Part shown: positions 9,712 through 17,603 of the stretch, one piece after another
Layout: the number at the start of each line of letters is the position of its first letter
How positions within the stretch are numbered: the stretch's first letter is position 1
Source of the DNA: Dokdonella sp.
GTDB lineage: Bacteria > Pseudomonadota > Gammaproteobacteria > Xanthomonadales > Rhodanobacteraceae
Length of the DNA: 64,000 bases
Direction of reading: 5' to 3'
Assembly (NCBI RefSeq): GCF_019634775.1
Contig: NZ_JAHCAS010000001.1
Location: 744,001 to 808,000, forward strand
Program-made: the position numbers and the translations under genes
The notes under the pieces: model-generated
What the model was told of the DNA's origin: nothing
The model's database searches: none
The model's input: only the letters and a program-made list of their open reading frames with translations

Positions 9712-10740
9712 ATGAGCATCGACCTGACCCGCCGCGAACTGCTGAAGGCCGCCTGCCTGGCGGCGCTTCCCGTCGGCGTGGCGGCGTGTGCGGGGGGTGG
9801 AAGCAAGGGGTCAGTGCAGGTCGGCGGCCTGCCGGTCACCTGCAACCTGACCTTGCCGGTGGCCTGCACCGCGCGCGAGAAAGCCAACCAGGCAGCCGCG
9901 GAAGACGCACCGCGTTTCGCCTACGAGTACCTCAAGTTCAGCGGTTGGCCGGAGATCAAGGAATCGCTGATGACCGGGCGCATCCAGGCCGGCTACATGC
10001 TCGCGCCGCTGGTCATGGATCTTGCCGACCAGGGCATCCCGGTCAAGATCGTCTCGCTCGGGCACCGCTCCGGCGCGGTGATCATGGTCAAGACCGCTTC
10101 GCCCTACCAGCAATTCCGCCAGTTGGCCGGCAAGCGCATCGCGATCCCGAGCCGCTTCGCGGTCGATTTCCTGTTTCTGCGCAAGATGCTCGCGCGCGAG
10201 GGCATGACGCCGGCCGATATCCACATCATCGAGATGCCACCACCGGACATGCCGGCCGCGCTCTACGCCGATGCCGTCGACGCCTACTGCACCGGCGAGC
10301 CATTCGGTGCTGCGGCGCAAAGCGCAGGCTATGCCCGCGCGCTGCGCATGACGCGCGACGAATGGCGCAACTACATCTGTTGCGTGCTGACCGTGCGCGA
10401 GGAGCTGATCGCCACACAACCCGAGCTGATCCAGGATCTGGTCGACCACGTGCTCGGCGCCGGTGTCTGGCTCGACCAGCAGCCGCAGAACCGCGAGACT
10501 GCGATCCAGATCGCCGCGGCGCGGCGCTTCTTCAACCAGGATCCGGCCATCCTGCGCTACGTGATGGAAAATCCTGCCGACCGCGTGACCTATGGTGACC
10601 TGCGCATGATCCCCGAGGAATTCGAAGAACTGATGCAACTGTCGATCGAGGCCGGCACGCTGAAGCGCCCGGTCGCCTACGACAAATATGTCGACGAGCG
10701 CTTCGCGCGGCGCGCGACGGCTGCGGCGATCGCAGTCTGA
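9712..10740 (+). CDS. ABC transporter solute-binding protein, NitT/TauT (NrtA/CmpA-like), Tat lipoprotein
   Basis: A 342-residue binding protein. The N-terminus has a twin-arginine motif (TRRELLK) and a lipobox-like GVAAC with Cys26, so it is probably exported folded and lipid-anchored. The body resembles nitrate/sulfonate/bicarbonate binding proteins (FSGWPEIKESLMTGRIQAGY, LAGKRIAIPSRF). The ligand cannot be read from sequence. It is the first gene of five that overlap by 1, 4, 4 and 11 bp, ending with a matching permease and ATPase, so it is their cognate receptor. The start was chosen at the ATG directly before the signal peptide; the longer open frame upstream lacks any signal. Confidence 0.82.
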   Translation: MSIDLTRRELLKAACLAALPVGVAACAGGGSKGSVQVGGLPVTCNLTLPVACTAREKANQAAAEDAPRFAYEYLKFSGWPEIKESLMTGRIQAGYMLAPLVMDLADQGIPVKIVSLGHRSGAVIMVKTASPYQQFRQLAGKRIAIPSRFAVDFLFLRKMLAREGMTPADIHIIEMPPPDMPAALYADAVDAYCTGEPFGAAAQSAGYARALRMTRDEWRNYICCVLTVREELIATQPELIQDLVDHVLGAGVWLDQQPQNRETAIQIAAARRFFNQDPAILRYVMENPADRVTYGDLRMIPEEFEELMQLSIEAGTLKRPVAYDKYVDERFARRATAAAIAV

Positions 10741-11348
10741 TGGCCAGCCACTTCACGATGCGCATCATGCTGGCAGCGTGCCTGCTGCTTCCCGCCGCGC
10801 TGCTGGCGCAGTCGCCGGCACCGGCACCGGCACCGACTCTGAAGGCGGGCGTGTTCGAGCCGCCGCGTGAAGCGCCGGACTTCACCTTGCCGGGCACCAC
10901 CGGCGCCGACGTGTCGATGCGCGACTGGCGCGGCAAGGTCGTCGTGCTCGGCTTCGGATTCACCCATTGCCCGGAAGTCTGCCCGATCACGCTGGGGACG
11001 CTTGCCGCGGCACGCAGGCAGCTCGGCGCGCAGGCCGACGAAGTGCAGGTGCTGTGGATCACGGTCGACCCGGAACGCGACGATGCGGCGCGCCTGGGCG
11101 CCTATGTCACCGCCTTCGACAAGAGTTTCGTCGGTGCAACCGGCAGCGAGGAACAGCTCGCGGCGGTGCGCAGGGACTACGGCATCGCCGCCGCGAAGGT
11201 GCAGCGCGAGGGCCAGTCCGACTCGTACTCGCATTCGGCCTTCACCTACCTGATCGACCGCGAGGGCCGCCTGCGCGCGCTGATGCCCTATGGCCACCCG
11301 CCTGAGGATTTCGTGCACGATCTGCGCATCCTGCTGGCGGTGCCGTGA
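10740..11348 (+). CDS. SCO1/SenC-family copper chaperone / thiol-disulfide protein
   Basis: A 202-residue periplasmic protein with a signal peptide or N-terminal anchor (MRIMLAACLLLPAALLAQ) and a thioredoxin fold. The SCO copper-binding set is complete: Cys77 and Cys81 in HCPEVCP and His165 in SYSHSAF. SCO proteins deliver copper to, or reduce, CuA-type sites. The ATG overlaps the stop of the binding-protein gene by one base. Sitting in an ABC importer operon beside a cupredoxin-like gene, it suggests a copper-dependent step linked to whatever this transporter handles; that link is inference. Confidence 0.88.
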   Translation: MASHFTMRIMLAACLLLPAALLAQSPAPAPAPTLKAGVFEPPREAPDFTLPGTTGADVSMRDWRGKVVVLGFGFTHCPEVCPITLGTLAAARRQLGAQADEVQVLWITVDPERDDAARLGAYVTAFDKSFVGATGSEEQLAAVRRDYGIAAAKVQREGQSDSYSHSAFTYLIDREGRLRALMPYGHPPEDFVHDLRILLAVP

Positions 11349-11773
11349 AGCGATGCCGGCGCGTCATCGCGATCGCCCTGGCGTTGGCGGCGGGTGGAGT
11401 GGTCGCCGCGGCGGCGTTCGTGCCGGTATCCCAGGACACGCGCGAGGAACTGTTCGAGATTCCGCAGGGCACCTGGGCGCGGCGCATGTCGGGTGATGCG
11501 GTCGAGATCCTGCCGGCGGAAATCCATCTCACCCTCGGTGTGCGCGACATCCTGCTGTTGAGGAACCTCGATGATGTCCCCCAAGTGTTCGGTCCGACCG
11601 TGATGATGCCCGGTCAGAGTTTCCGCCTGCCGTTCGGCGTGGCGTCCACATATCACTTTGAATGCACCGCGCACGCCAGTGGCCAGATGGCCGTGGTCGT
11701 GCACGAGGCACCGGACTCACCCTGGGCGCGGTTGCGCTGGCGCGTGGGCCGGCTCTTGCGGAGGCTGGCATGA
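11345..11773 (+). CDS. Small cupredoxin-like periplasmic protein
   Basis: A 142-residue protein with a GTG start (GTGA overlap with the SCO gene), a hydrophobic signal or anchor at residues 6-26, a predicted beta-rich core and a basic C-terminal tail. YHFECTAHASGQM contains Cys107-x2-His110-x4-Met115, the C-terminal ligand loop of a type-1 blue-copper site. The upstream His expected in cupredoxins appears to be Gln80 (DDVPQVFGP), so the site may be incomplete or use another ligand. A role as copper carrier or electron carrier for the operon is inferred. Confidence 0.65.
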   Translation: MKRCRRVIAIALALAAGGVVAAAAFVPVSQDTREELFEIPQGTWARRMSGDAVEILPAEIHLTLGVRDILLLRNLDDVPQVFGPTVMMPGQSFRLPFGVASTYHFECTAHASGQMAVVVHEAPDSPWARLRWRVGRLLRRLA

Positions 11774-12528
11774 CGCGGATCAAAAGCTGGTTGCCCTCGA
11801 TCGTGGTGATGGTGGTGATCATCGCCGTCTGGTGGATCACGGTCATCGCCACGCGCAGCCCGATCTTTCCGACCCCGTGGCAGGTGCTGACCGGCACCAG
11901 CGAACTGATCGGTGACGGTTCGCTGTGGGCGCACATCGGTGCCTCGCTGATGCGCGTGGGCATCGGTTTCGGTCTGGCGGTGCTGGTGGCATTGCCGCTC
12001 GGCCTGTGGATGGGCTGGGTGCGCGGCGCCTTCGTCACGCTCAATCCGGTGTTCCAGATCCTGCGTCCGATCTCGCCGATCGCATGGATTCCGATCGCGA
12101 TCCTCTGGTTCGGGGTCGGCAATGTCTCGCCGATCTTCCTGATCTTCATGGCCTCGGTGTTCCCGATGATCGTGCAGACGGTGGAAGGTGTGCACACGAT
12201 CGAGCCCCGCTATCTGCGTGCCGCGGCCAACTTCGGCGTCTCGCGCGGCACGCTGTTCCGTCGCGTGGTGATCCCGGCGGCGCTGCCACAGGTGATCGTC
12301 GGCATGCGCATCGGCCTGGGCGTGGCCTGGCTGGTCGTGGTTGCCGCCGAGATGATCGCGCTGAACTCGGGCCTCGGCTATCTCATCATGGACTCGCGCA
12401 ACGCCGGCAACCGCTACGACCTCGTGGTCGCCGGCATGATCATCATCGGCCTGATCGGCCTGCTGCTGGATGGACTGATGCGCGGACTCGAAGGCATGAA
12501 ATCGGTGCGGTGGCGCTATGCACGCTGA
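11770..12528 (+). CDS. ABC transporter permease, NitT/TauT type
   Basis: A 252-residue inner-membrane permease (binding-protein-dependent transport family) with about six hydrophobic segments. The EAA loop that docks the ATPase is visible in AAANFGVSRGTLFRRVVIPA. The first membrane segment is WLPSIVVMVVIIAVWWITV. The ATG overlaps the stop of the cupredoxin-like gene by four bases, and the 3' end overlaps the ATPase gene by 11. Resembles SsuC/TauC/NrtB; the substrate is unresolved. Confidence 0.88.
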   Translation: MTRIKSWLPSIVVMVVIIAVWWITVIATRSPIFPTPWQVLTGTSELIGDGSLWAHIGASLMRVGIGFGLAVLVALPLGLWMGWVRGAFVTLNPVFQILRPISPIAWIPIAILWFGVGNVSPIFLIFMASVFPMIVQTVEGVHTIEPRYLRAAANFGVSRGTLFRRVVIPAALPQVIVGMRIGLGVAWLVVVAAEMIALNSGLGYLIMDSRNAGNRYDLVVAGMIIIGLIGLLLDGLMRGLEGMKSVRWRYAR

Positions 12529-13291
12529 GTCGACGAAAGCAGCGAAGATTTCGGCACAGCGCGTCAGCAAGGGCTTCGCCACCGAACGCGGCACCCTGCA
12601 GGTGCTCGACGGCATCGATCTGGAGGTGCGCGAAGGCGAGACCGTCGCCATCGTCGGGCCTTCCGGCTGCGGCAAGTCCACGCTCATGGGCATCCTCGCC
12701 GGCTTCCAGCGCCCCGACCACGGCACGGTGCGGATCGACGGCCAAGTGCTCACCGGGCCGGGGCCGCGCGGCATCCTGATCTCGCAGCAGGGCTCGGTGT
12801 TCCCGTGGCTGACGGTACGGCAAAACCTGATGTTCGGCCTCGGCACTCGGCCTCCGGCCGAACAGCGCGAACTGGCCGACCACTACGCCGCCCTGGTCGG
12901 CCTGAAGGGTTTCGAGCACAGCTACGCGCACGAACTCTCCGGCGGCATGCTCAAGCGTGCCGAACTGGCGCGCGCCTTGGTGCTGAAACCGGACATCCTG
13001 TTCATGGACGAACCGTTCTCGGCCCTCGATGCCCTGCTCAGCCTGCGCATGCGCAACGAGCTGTTGCGCATCCTTGACGAGGAGCGTCACACGGTCGTGC
13101 TGATCACCCACGACGTCGAGGAAGCGATCCACCTCGCCAACCGCGTGCTCGTGCTTTCCTCGCGACCGACCCGCGTGCAGGCCAGCTTCGATGTCGCCAT
13201 CCCGCATCCACGCCACCTCGCGAGTGCGCCGGTACAGGCGCTGCGCGCGCGCATCCTGCGTGAACTCGGGGTGGAGCGGGACACGATCTGA
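12518..13291 (+). CDS. ABC transporter ATP-binding protein, NitT/TauT type
   Basis: A 257-residue ATPase with Walker A GPSGCGKST, Q-loop ILISQQGSVFPWLTV, signature LSGGMLKRAELARAL, Walker B ILFMDEPFSALD and switch His in LITHDVEEA. It energises the permease encoded just upstream and overlapping it. Belongs to the SsuB/TauB/NrtD group. A GC-rich hairpin starts at the stop codon (13288-13314), and the second copy of the direct repeat follows. Confidence 0.9.
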   Translation: MHAESTKAAKISAQRVSKGFATERGTLQVLDGIDLEVREGETVAIVGPSGCGKSTLMGILAGFQRPDHGTVRIDGQVLTGPGPRGILISQQGSVFPWLTVRQNLMFGLGTRPPAEQRELADHYAALVGLKGFEHSYAHELSGGMLKRAELARALVLKPDILFMDEPFSALDALLSLRMRNELLRILDEERHTVVLITHDVEEAIHLANRVLVLSSRPTRVQASFDVAIPHPRHLASAPVQALRARILRELGVERDTI

Positions 13292-13314
13292 CCGGCGGCG
13301 CCGCGCCTGGTCAG
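13288..13314 (+). terminator. Hairpin after the ABC operon
   Basis: CTGACC and GGTCAG pair around an inner GGCG/CGCC stem, beginning at the stop codon of the ATPase gene. There is no T-run after it, so it is at best a weak or factor-dependent terminator, or an mRNA-protecting hairpin. Confidence 0.35.
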
Positions 13315-13342
13315 ACGCATGCGCCCGCGCGGCCCCTCCTCC

Positions 13343-13451
13343 GGCAACGTCGCATCCTTGCGTCCTGGCGTATCCCCATGACCCGTCCACTGGACGGTTT
13401 CGCCCCGTTGCATGGGTACATACGCAGGCAGGTGGGATTTCCTGACATTCG
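13343..13451 (+). repeat. Direct repeat, copy B, downstream of the ABC/SCO operon
   Basis: Partner of 9411-9519: 69 of the first 72 bases agree, and the last 15 are identical at the same spacing. The two copies are in the same orientation about 3.9 kb apart and bracket the five-gene operon exactly. It lies just downstream of the formate dehydrogenase operon's last gene, fdsD, which points the other way. Confidence 0.85.
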
Positions 13452-13471
13452 CGGTGACGGCGCGCATCCGG

Positions 13472-13699
13472 CTATGGCGGGCGCGTGCGGGTGGCGAGGT
13501 CGGCGACGGCTGCACGTGGCAGGTCGGCAAGACCCGCTCCGCCCATTGCGAGATGGGCGAGGAGCTGGCGCCGCATGCGCGGGTCCCAGAAGCGTTCGAG
13601 GTGGCTGACCATGCCGGCGATGGCGGCGGCGCGGTCCGGTTCGGAGGCGAAGTAGGCGCCGATGTCGTTGGCCATCTGCACGAGCCGCTCGATGTCCAT
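13472..13699 (-). CDS. fdsD: Formate dehydrogenase delta subunit
   Basis: A 75-residue protein of the FdsD family (MDIERLVQMANDIGAYFAS at the N-terminus, then HLERFWDPRMRRQLLAHL). FdsD is a small accessory subunit of soluble NAD-dependent molybdenum formate dehydrogenases, in the cytoplasm. The gene begins three bases after the fdhD stop and is the last in the operon fdsG-fdsB-fdsA-fdhD-fdsD. The last fifteen or so residues are not conserved in character. Confidence 0.85.
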   Translation of the reverse strand: MDIERLVQMANDIGAYFASEPDRAAAIAGMVSHLERFWDPRMRRQLLAHLAMGGAGLADLPRAAVADLATRTRPP

Positions 13700-13701
13700 G
13701 T

Positions 13702-14505
13702 TCAGTCCTCGGTTGACCGGCGTGCGTAGACGACGTGGCCGTCGTCACGGGCGAAGCCGACCAGGGTGATGCCGGTCGCATCGGCGAGATGGATGGCGAG
13801 CGCGGTCGGTGCCGAGATCGCGGCGATGAAGCCGATGCCGACCGTGGCCGCCTTCTGCACCATCTCATAGCTGGCCCGGCTGGTGACGACGAGGAAGCCG
13901 GTGCGCACGTCGTCACCGGCGCGCGCGACCGCGCCGATCAGCTTGTCGAGCGCGTTGTGGCGGCCGACGTCCTCGCGCACGTGCGCCAGCGAACCGTCCG
14001 CGCGTGCCCAGGCCGCGGCGTGGGTGGCGCCGGTCAGCGCGTTGAGCGGTTGCCGGTGTTCGAGCTCGGCCAGCGCACGCTGCAGCGCAACCTCGGAGAC
14101 CGCGATCGCTGCAGCGACGCGCGGCGGATGGCGCAGCACATCCTCAAGATGCTGCGTGCCGCACACGCCGCAACCACTGTTTCCGACCAGGTTGCGCCGA
14201 CGCTGCGCCAGCGCCTGCGCGCGCGCAGGCGGAATGCGCAGCGAGAGGCGGATGCCTTCGAGCAGGGTGGTCGCGGTGCAGGAGTTGAGTTCCGCGGGCG
14301 TGGCGATGACCGCTTCGCTGAGCGAGAAGCCGAGCGCGAAGTCGGCCAGGTCGTCCGGGGTGGCCATCATGACCACGTGCGGCGCGTCGTTGTAGTCGAT
14401 CGCCAGCGGCACTTCGGCGGCGACCCAATCCTCGGCCATGCCGTCGTCATGCGCGCGATGGCGTTCGACACGGCGGCGCACGGCGCCGTTCAGGTGCCCA
14501 CTCAC
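13702..14505 (-). CDS. fdhD: Formate dehydrogenase accessory sulfurtransferase FdhD
   Basis: A 267-residue cytoplasmic protein that transfers sulfur to the molybdenum cofactor of formate dehydrogenase. The sulfur-relay cysteines are in SGCGVCG. Other family blocks are DFALGFSLSEAVI and VREDVGRHNALDKLIGA. Its ATG overlaps the stop of fdsA by four bases (ATGA), so the maturase is coupled to its client. FdsC is the name used for the same family in some fds operons. Confidence 0.92.
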   Translation of the reverse strand: MSGHLNGAVRRRVERHRAHDDGMAEDWVAAEVPLAIDYNDAPHVVMMATPDDLADFALGFSLSEAVIATPAELNSCTATTLLEGIRLSLRIPPARAQALAQRRRNLVGNSGCGVCGTQHLEDVLRHPPRVAAAIAVSEVALQRALAELEHRQPLNALTGATHAAAWARADGSLAHVREDVGRHNALDKLIGAVARAGDDVRTGFLVVTSRASYEMVQKAATVGIGFIAAISAPTALAIHLADATGITLVGFARDDGHVVYARRSTED

Positions 14506-17453
14506 CGTGCCTGCTCGGCTTCGCGGCGGCGCTCGCGCAGAAGCACCTGCTGCTGCTCACTGAAGGCGCGGTAGCGCTGCTGCCATTCGGACGGCTGGCT
14601 CACGCGCGTGATCTCGACCGCGGTGACCTTGTATTCGGGGCAGTTGGTCGCCCAGTCGGAGTTCTCGGTGGTGATGACGTTGGCGCCCGAGAACGGGAAA
14701 TGGAACGTGGTGTAGACCACGCCAGGTTGCATGCGTGTGCTGATTCGCGCGCGCAACACGGTCTCGCCGGCGCGGCTGGCGATGCCGACCCAGTCGCCAT
14801 CGGCGATGCCGCGTGCCTCGGCATCGTGCGGATGGATGTCGAGCAGGTCCTCGGAATGCCAGCGCGTGTTCTGCGTGCGCCGCGTCTGCGCGCCGACGTT
14901 GTACTGGCTGAGGATGCGCCCGGTGGTCAGGATCAGCGGGAAGCGTGCGTTGACCTTCTCGCGCGTCGGCACGTACTCGGTCAGCATGAACCTCCCCTTG
15001 CCGCGCACGAACTCGCCGATGTGCATGGTCGGTGTGCCGTCCGGCGCAGCGGCGTTGCATGGCCATTGCAGGCTGCCGCATTCGTCCAGCCGTGCGTAGC
15101 TGACGCCGGCGAAGGTCGGTGTCAGCCGCGCGATTTCGTCCATGATCTCCGACGGATGCGCGTAGTCCATCGGATAGCCGAGCGCGTTGGCGAGGAGCTG
15201 GGTGACTTCCCAGTCGGCATGGCCGCTGCGTGGCTGCATCACGCGGCGCACGCGCGAGATGCGCCGTTCGGCGTTGGTGAAGGTGCCGTCCTTCTCGAGG
15301 AAGGTCGAGCCGGGCAGGAACACGTGGGCGAACTTCGCCGTCTCGTTGAGGAACAGGTCCTGCACGACCACGCACTCCATCGCCGCCAAGGCGGCGGTGA
15401 CGTGCTGCGTGTTCGGATCGGACTGCGCGATGTCCTCGCCCTCGATGTAGAGCGCCTTGAACTCGCCATCGAGCGCCGCCTCGAGCATGTTCGGGATACG
15501 CAGGCCCGGCTCGCGCTGCAAGCCGACACCCCAAGCCTGCTCGAAGCTGGCGCGCACGGCGTCGTCGCCGACGTGGCGATAACCCGGGAACTCGTGCGGG
15601 AACGAACCCATGTCGCACGAGCCCTGCACGTTGTTCTGGCCGCGCAGCGGATTCACGCCGACGCCCTCGCGGCCGAGGTTGCCGGTGGCCATGGCGAGGT
15701 TGGCGATGGCCATGACCGCCGTCGAACCCTGAGCATGTTCGGTCACGCCGAGGCCGTAGTAGATCGCGGCATTGCCGCCGGTCGCGTACAGCCGTGCGGC
15801 GGCACGCACTTCGGCGGCGGCGACGCCGGTAACGGCCTCCATCGCCTCCGGCGAGTGGCGCGGCTCGGCCACGAAGGTACGCCACTTGGCGAACGACTCG
15901 CCTTCGCAGCGCGCGGCCACGAAGGTCTCGTCGACCAGGCCTTCGCTGACGATCACATGGGCCAGCGAAGTCAGCAGGGCGACATTGGTGCCGGGGCGCA
16001 GCGCCAGGTGATGCGCGGCGGCTACATGCGGCGTGCGCACGAGATCGATGCGGCGCGGATCGGCGACGATCAGGCGCGCGCCCTGGCGCAGGCGACGCTT
16101 CATCTGCGAAGCAAACACCGGATGCGCGTCGGTCGGGTTCGCGCCGATCACGAAGATCACATCGGCCTGCATGACCGAATCGAAATCCTGCGTGCCGGCC
16201 GATTCGCCAAGCGTCTGCTTGAGGCCGTATCCGGTTGGTGAGTGGCAGACCCGCGCGCAGGTGTCGACGTTGTTGTTGCCGAACGCGGCGCGCACGAGTT
16301 TCTGCACGAGGTAGGTTTCCTCGTTCGTGCAGCGCGACGAGGTGATGCCGCCGATCGAGTCGCGCCCATGCTGCGCCTGGATGCGCCGGAACTCGGCTGC
16401 GGCGTGGTCGATAGCCTCCGCCCATGACACTTCGCGCCACGCGTCGCTGGTCTTCGCGCGGATCATCGGCTTGAGGATGCGTTCGGCATGCGTGGCATAG
16501 CCGATGGCGAAGCGGCCCTTCACGCAGGAGTGACCGTGGTTTGCCCCACCGCCAGCGTCGGGCACCATGCGCACAACCTCCTCGCCCTGCATCTCGGCGC
16601 GGAACGAGCAACCGACGCCGCAGTAGGCGCAGGTCGTGACCACGCTGCGCCGTGGCTGCCCCATCGAGATCAGCGAGTTCTCCGTCAACGTCGCGGTTGG
16701 ACAGGCCTGCACGCAGGCGCCGCAGGACACGCACTCCGAGTCGAGGAAGGTTTCGCCATGGCTCGCTGCGACCTTCGACTCGAAGCCACGTCCGGCGATG
16801 GTCAGCGCGAACGTGCCCTGCACCTCGGCACAGGCACGCACGCAACGTGAGCAGACGATGCACTTCGAAGGATCGAAGGTGAAGTACGGGTTCGATTCGT
16901 CCCTGGGGCTGAACAGTGGGTTGATGTGCTTCTGGTTGGAAGTGCGGTCATGAATGGCCGCTTCTTGATTCTCGCGATCAGGGGCGATCGCTGGAAATAC
17001 ATGGTTGGCGCCGTCGTAGCCATAGCGCACCTCGCGCAGCCCGACCGCGCCGGCCATGTCCTGCAGCTCGCAATGGCCGTTGGCCGGACAGGTCAGGCAA
17101 TCGAGCGGATGGTCGGAGATGTACAGCTCCATCACGCCGCGACGCAGCTCGGCGAGTCTCGCGCTCTGCGTCGTCACGCGCATGCCCTCGGCGACCGGTG
17201 TCGTGCACGAGGCCGGATAACCTTTCATGCCGTCGATCTCGACCAGGCAGAGCCGGCACGAGCCGAAGGCATCGAGTGCATCGGTCGCGCACAGCTTCGG
17301 GATCTCGACGCCGTTCAGCGCCGCCGCGCGCAGCACCGAGGTGCCCGGCGGCACCGTGACGGACACGCCGTCGATGTCGAGCCGCACCGGCTTCAAGGTC
17401 GAGATCGGCTGGACGGCCGGCGTACCGTAGTCGTGTTCGGCGATGGATCGCAT
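14502..17453 (-). CDS. fdsA: Formate dehydrogenase alpha subunit (Mo-bis-MGD, Cys type)
   Basis: The 983-residue catalytic subunit. In order: an N-terminal [2Fe-2S] domain (CATDAL..CRLC), a His-Cys3 motif (HPLDCLTCPANGHC), two [4Fe-4S] sets (CIVCSRCVRAC and CVSCGACVQAC), the molybdopterin [4Fe-4S] site (CAYCGVGCSF), then the bis-MGD domain. Cys in ARVCHSPTGYG is the expected molybdenum ligand; no selenocysteine is needed. It oxidises formate and passes electrons to FdsB/FdsG and NAD. The start at 17453 has GGAGA seven bases upstream; earlier Met codons lack this and add non-conserved residues. The gap to fdsB is about 150 bp. Confidence 0.93.
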   Translation of the reverse strand: MRSIAEHDYGTPAVQPISTLKPVRLDIDGVSVTVPPGTSVLRAAALNGVEIPKLCATDALDAFGSCRLCLVEIDGMKGYPASCTTPVAEGMRVTTQSARLAELRRGVMELYISDHPLDCLTCPANGHCELQDMAGAVGLREVRYGYDGANHVFPAIAPDRENQEAAIHDRTSNQKHINPLFSPRDESNPYFTFDPSKCIVCSRCVRACAEVQGTFALTIAGRGFESKVAASHGETFLDSECVSCGACVQACPTATLTENSLISMGQPRRSVVTTCAYCGVGCSFRAEMQGEEVVRMVPDAGGGANHGHSCVKGRFAIGYATHAERILKPMIRAKTSDAWREVSWAEAIDHAAAEFRRIQAQHGRDSIGGITSSRCTNEETYLVQKLVRAAFGNNNVDTCARVCHSPTGYGLKQTLGESAGTQDFDSVMQADVIFVIGANPTDAHPVFASQMKRRLRQGARLIVADPRRIDLVRTPHVAAAHHLALRPGTNVALLTSLAHVIVSEGLVDETFVAARCEGESFAKWRTFVAEPRHSPEAMEAVTGVAAAEVRAAARLYATGGNAAIYYGLGVTEHAQGSTAVMAIANLAMATGNLGREGVGVNPLRGQNNVQGSCDMGSFPHEFPGYRHVGDDAVRASFEQAWGVGLQREPGLRIPNMLEAALDGEFKALYIEGEDIAQSDPNTQHVTAALAAMECVVVQDLFLNETAKFAHVFLPGSTFLEKDGTFTNAERRISRVRRVMQPRSGHADWEVTQLLANALGYPMDYAHPSEIMDEIARLTPTFAGVSYARLDECGSLQWPCNAAAPDGTPTMHIGEFVRGKGRFMLTEYVPTREKVNARFPLILTTGRILSQYNVGAQTRRTQNTRWHSEDLLDIHPHDAEARGIADGDWVGIASRAGETVLRARISTRMQPGVVYTTFHFPFSGANVITTENSDWATNCPEYKVTAVEITRVSQPSEWQQRYRAFSEQQQVLLRERRREAEQAR

Positions 17454-17603
17454 GCGTGTCTCCGTTGACTTCGGAGGGTGTCCGCAAATCACGGCCAGAG
17501 CAAGAGCCGCCCGCCCTGGGCTCATTCCCCCGATCAACGCCTGCGCACGCGCGGCTCGCGGGAAAACGCCGGTCCCGGTTCTCGGCAGGCTCTCGCGGCG
17601 GGG

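Noticed and set aside
13311..13530. Small minus-strand frames in the direct repeat (MQRGETVQW-type) shared with 9405-9645
   Set aside because: They arise because the repeat is duplicated; the frames differ between copies and lack ribosome sites.
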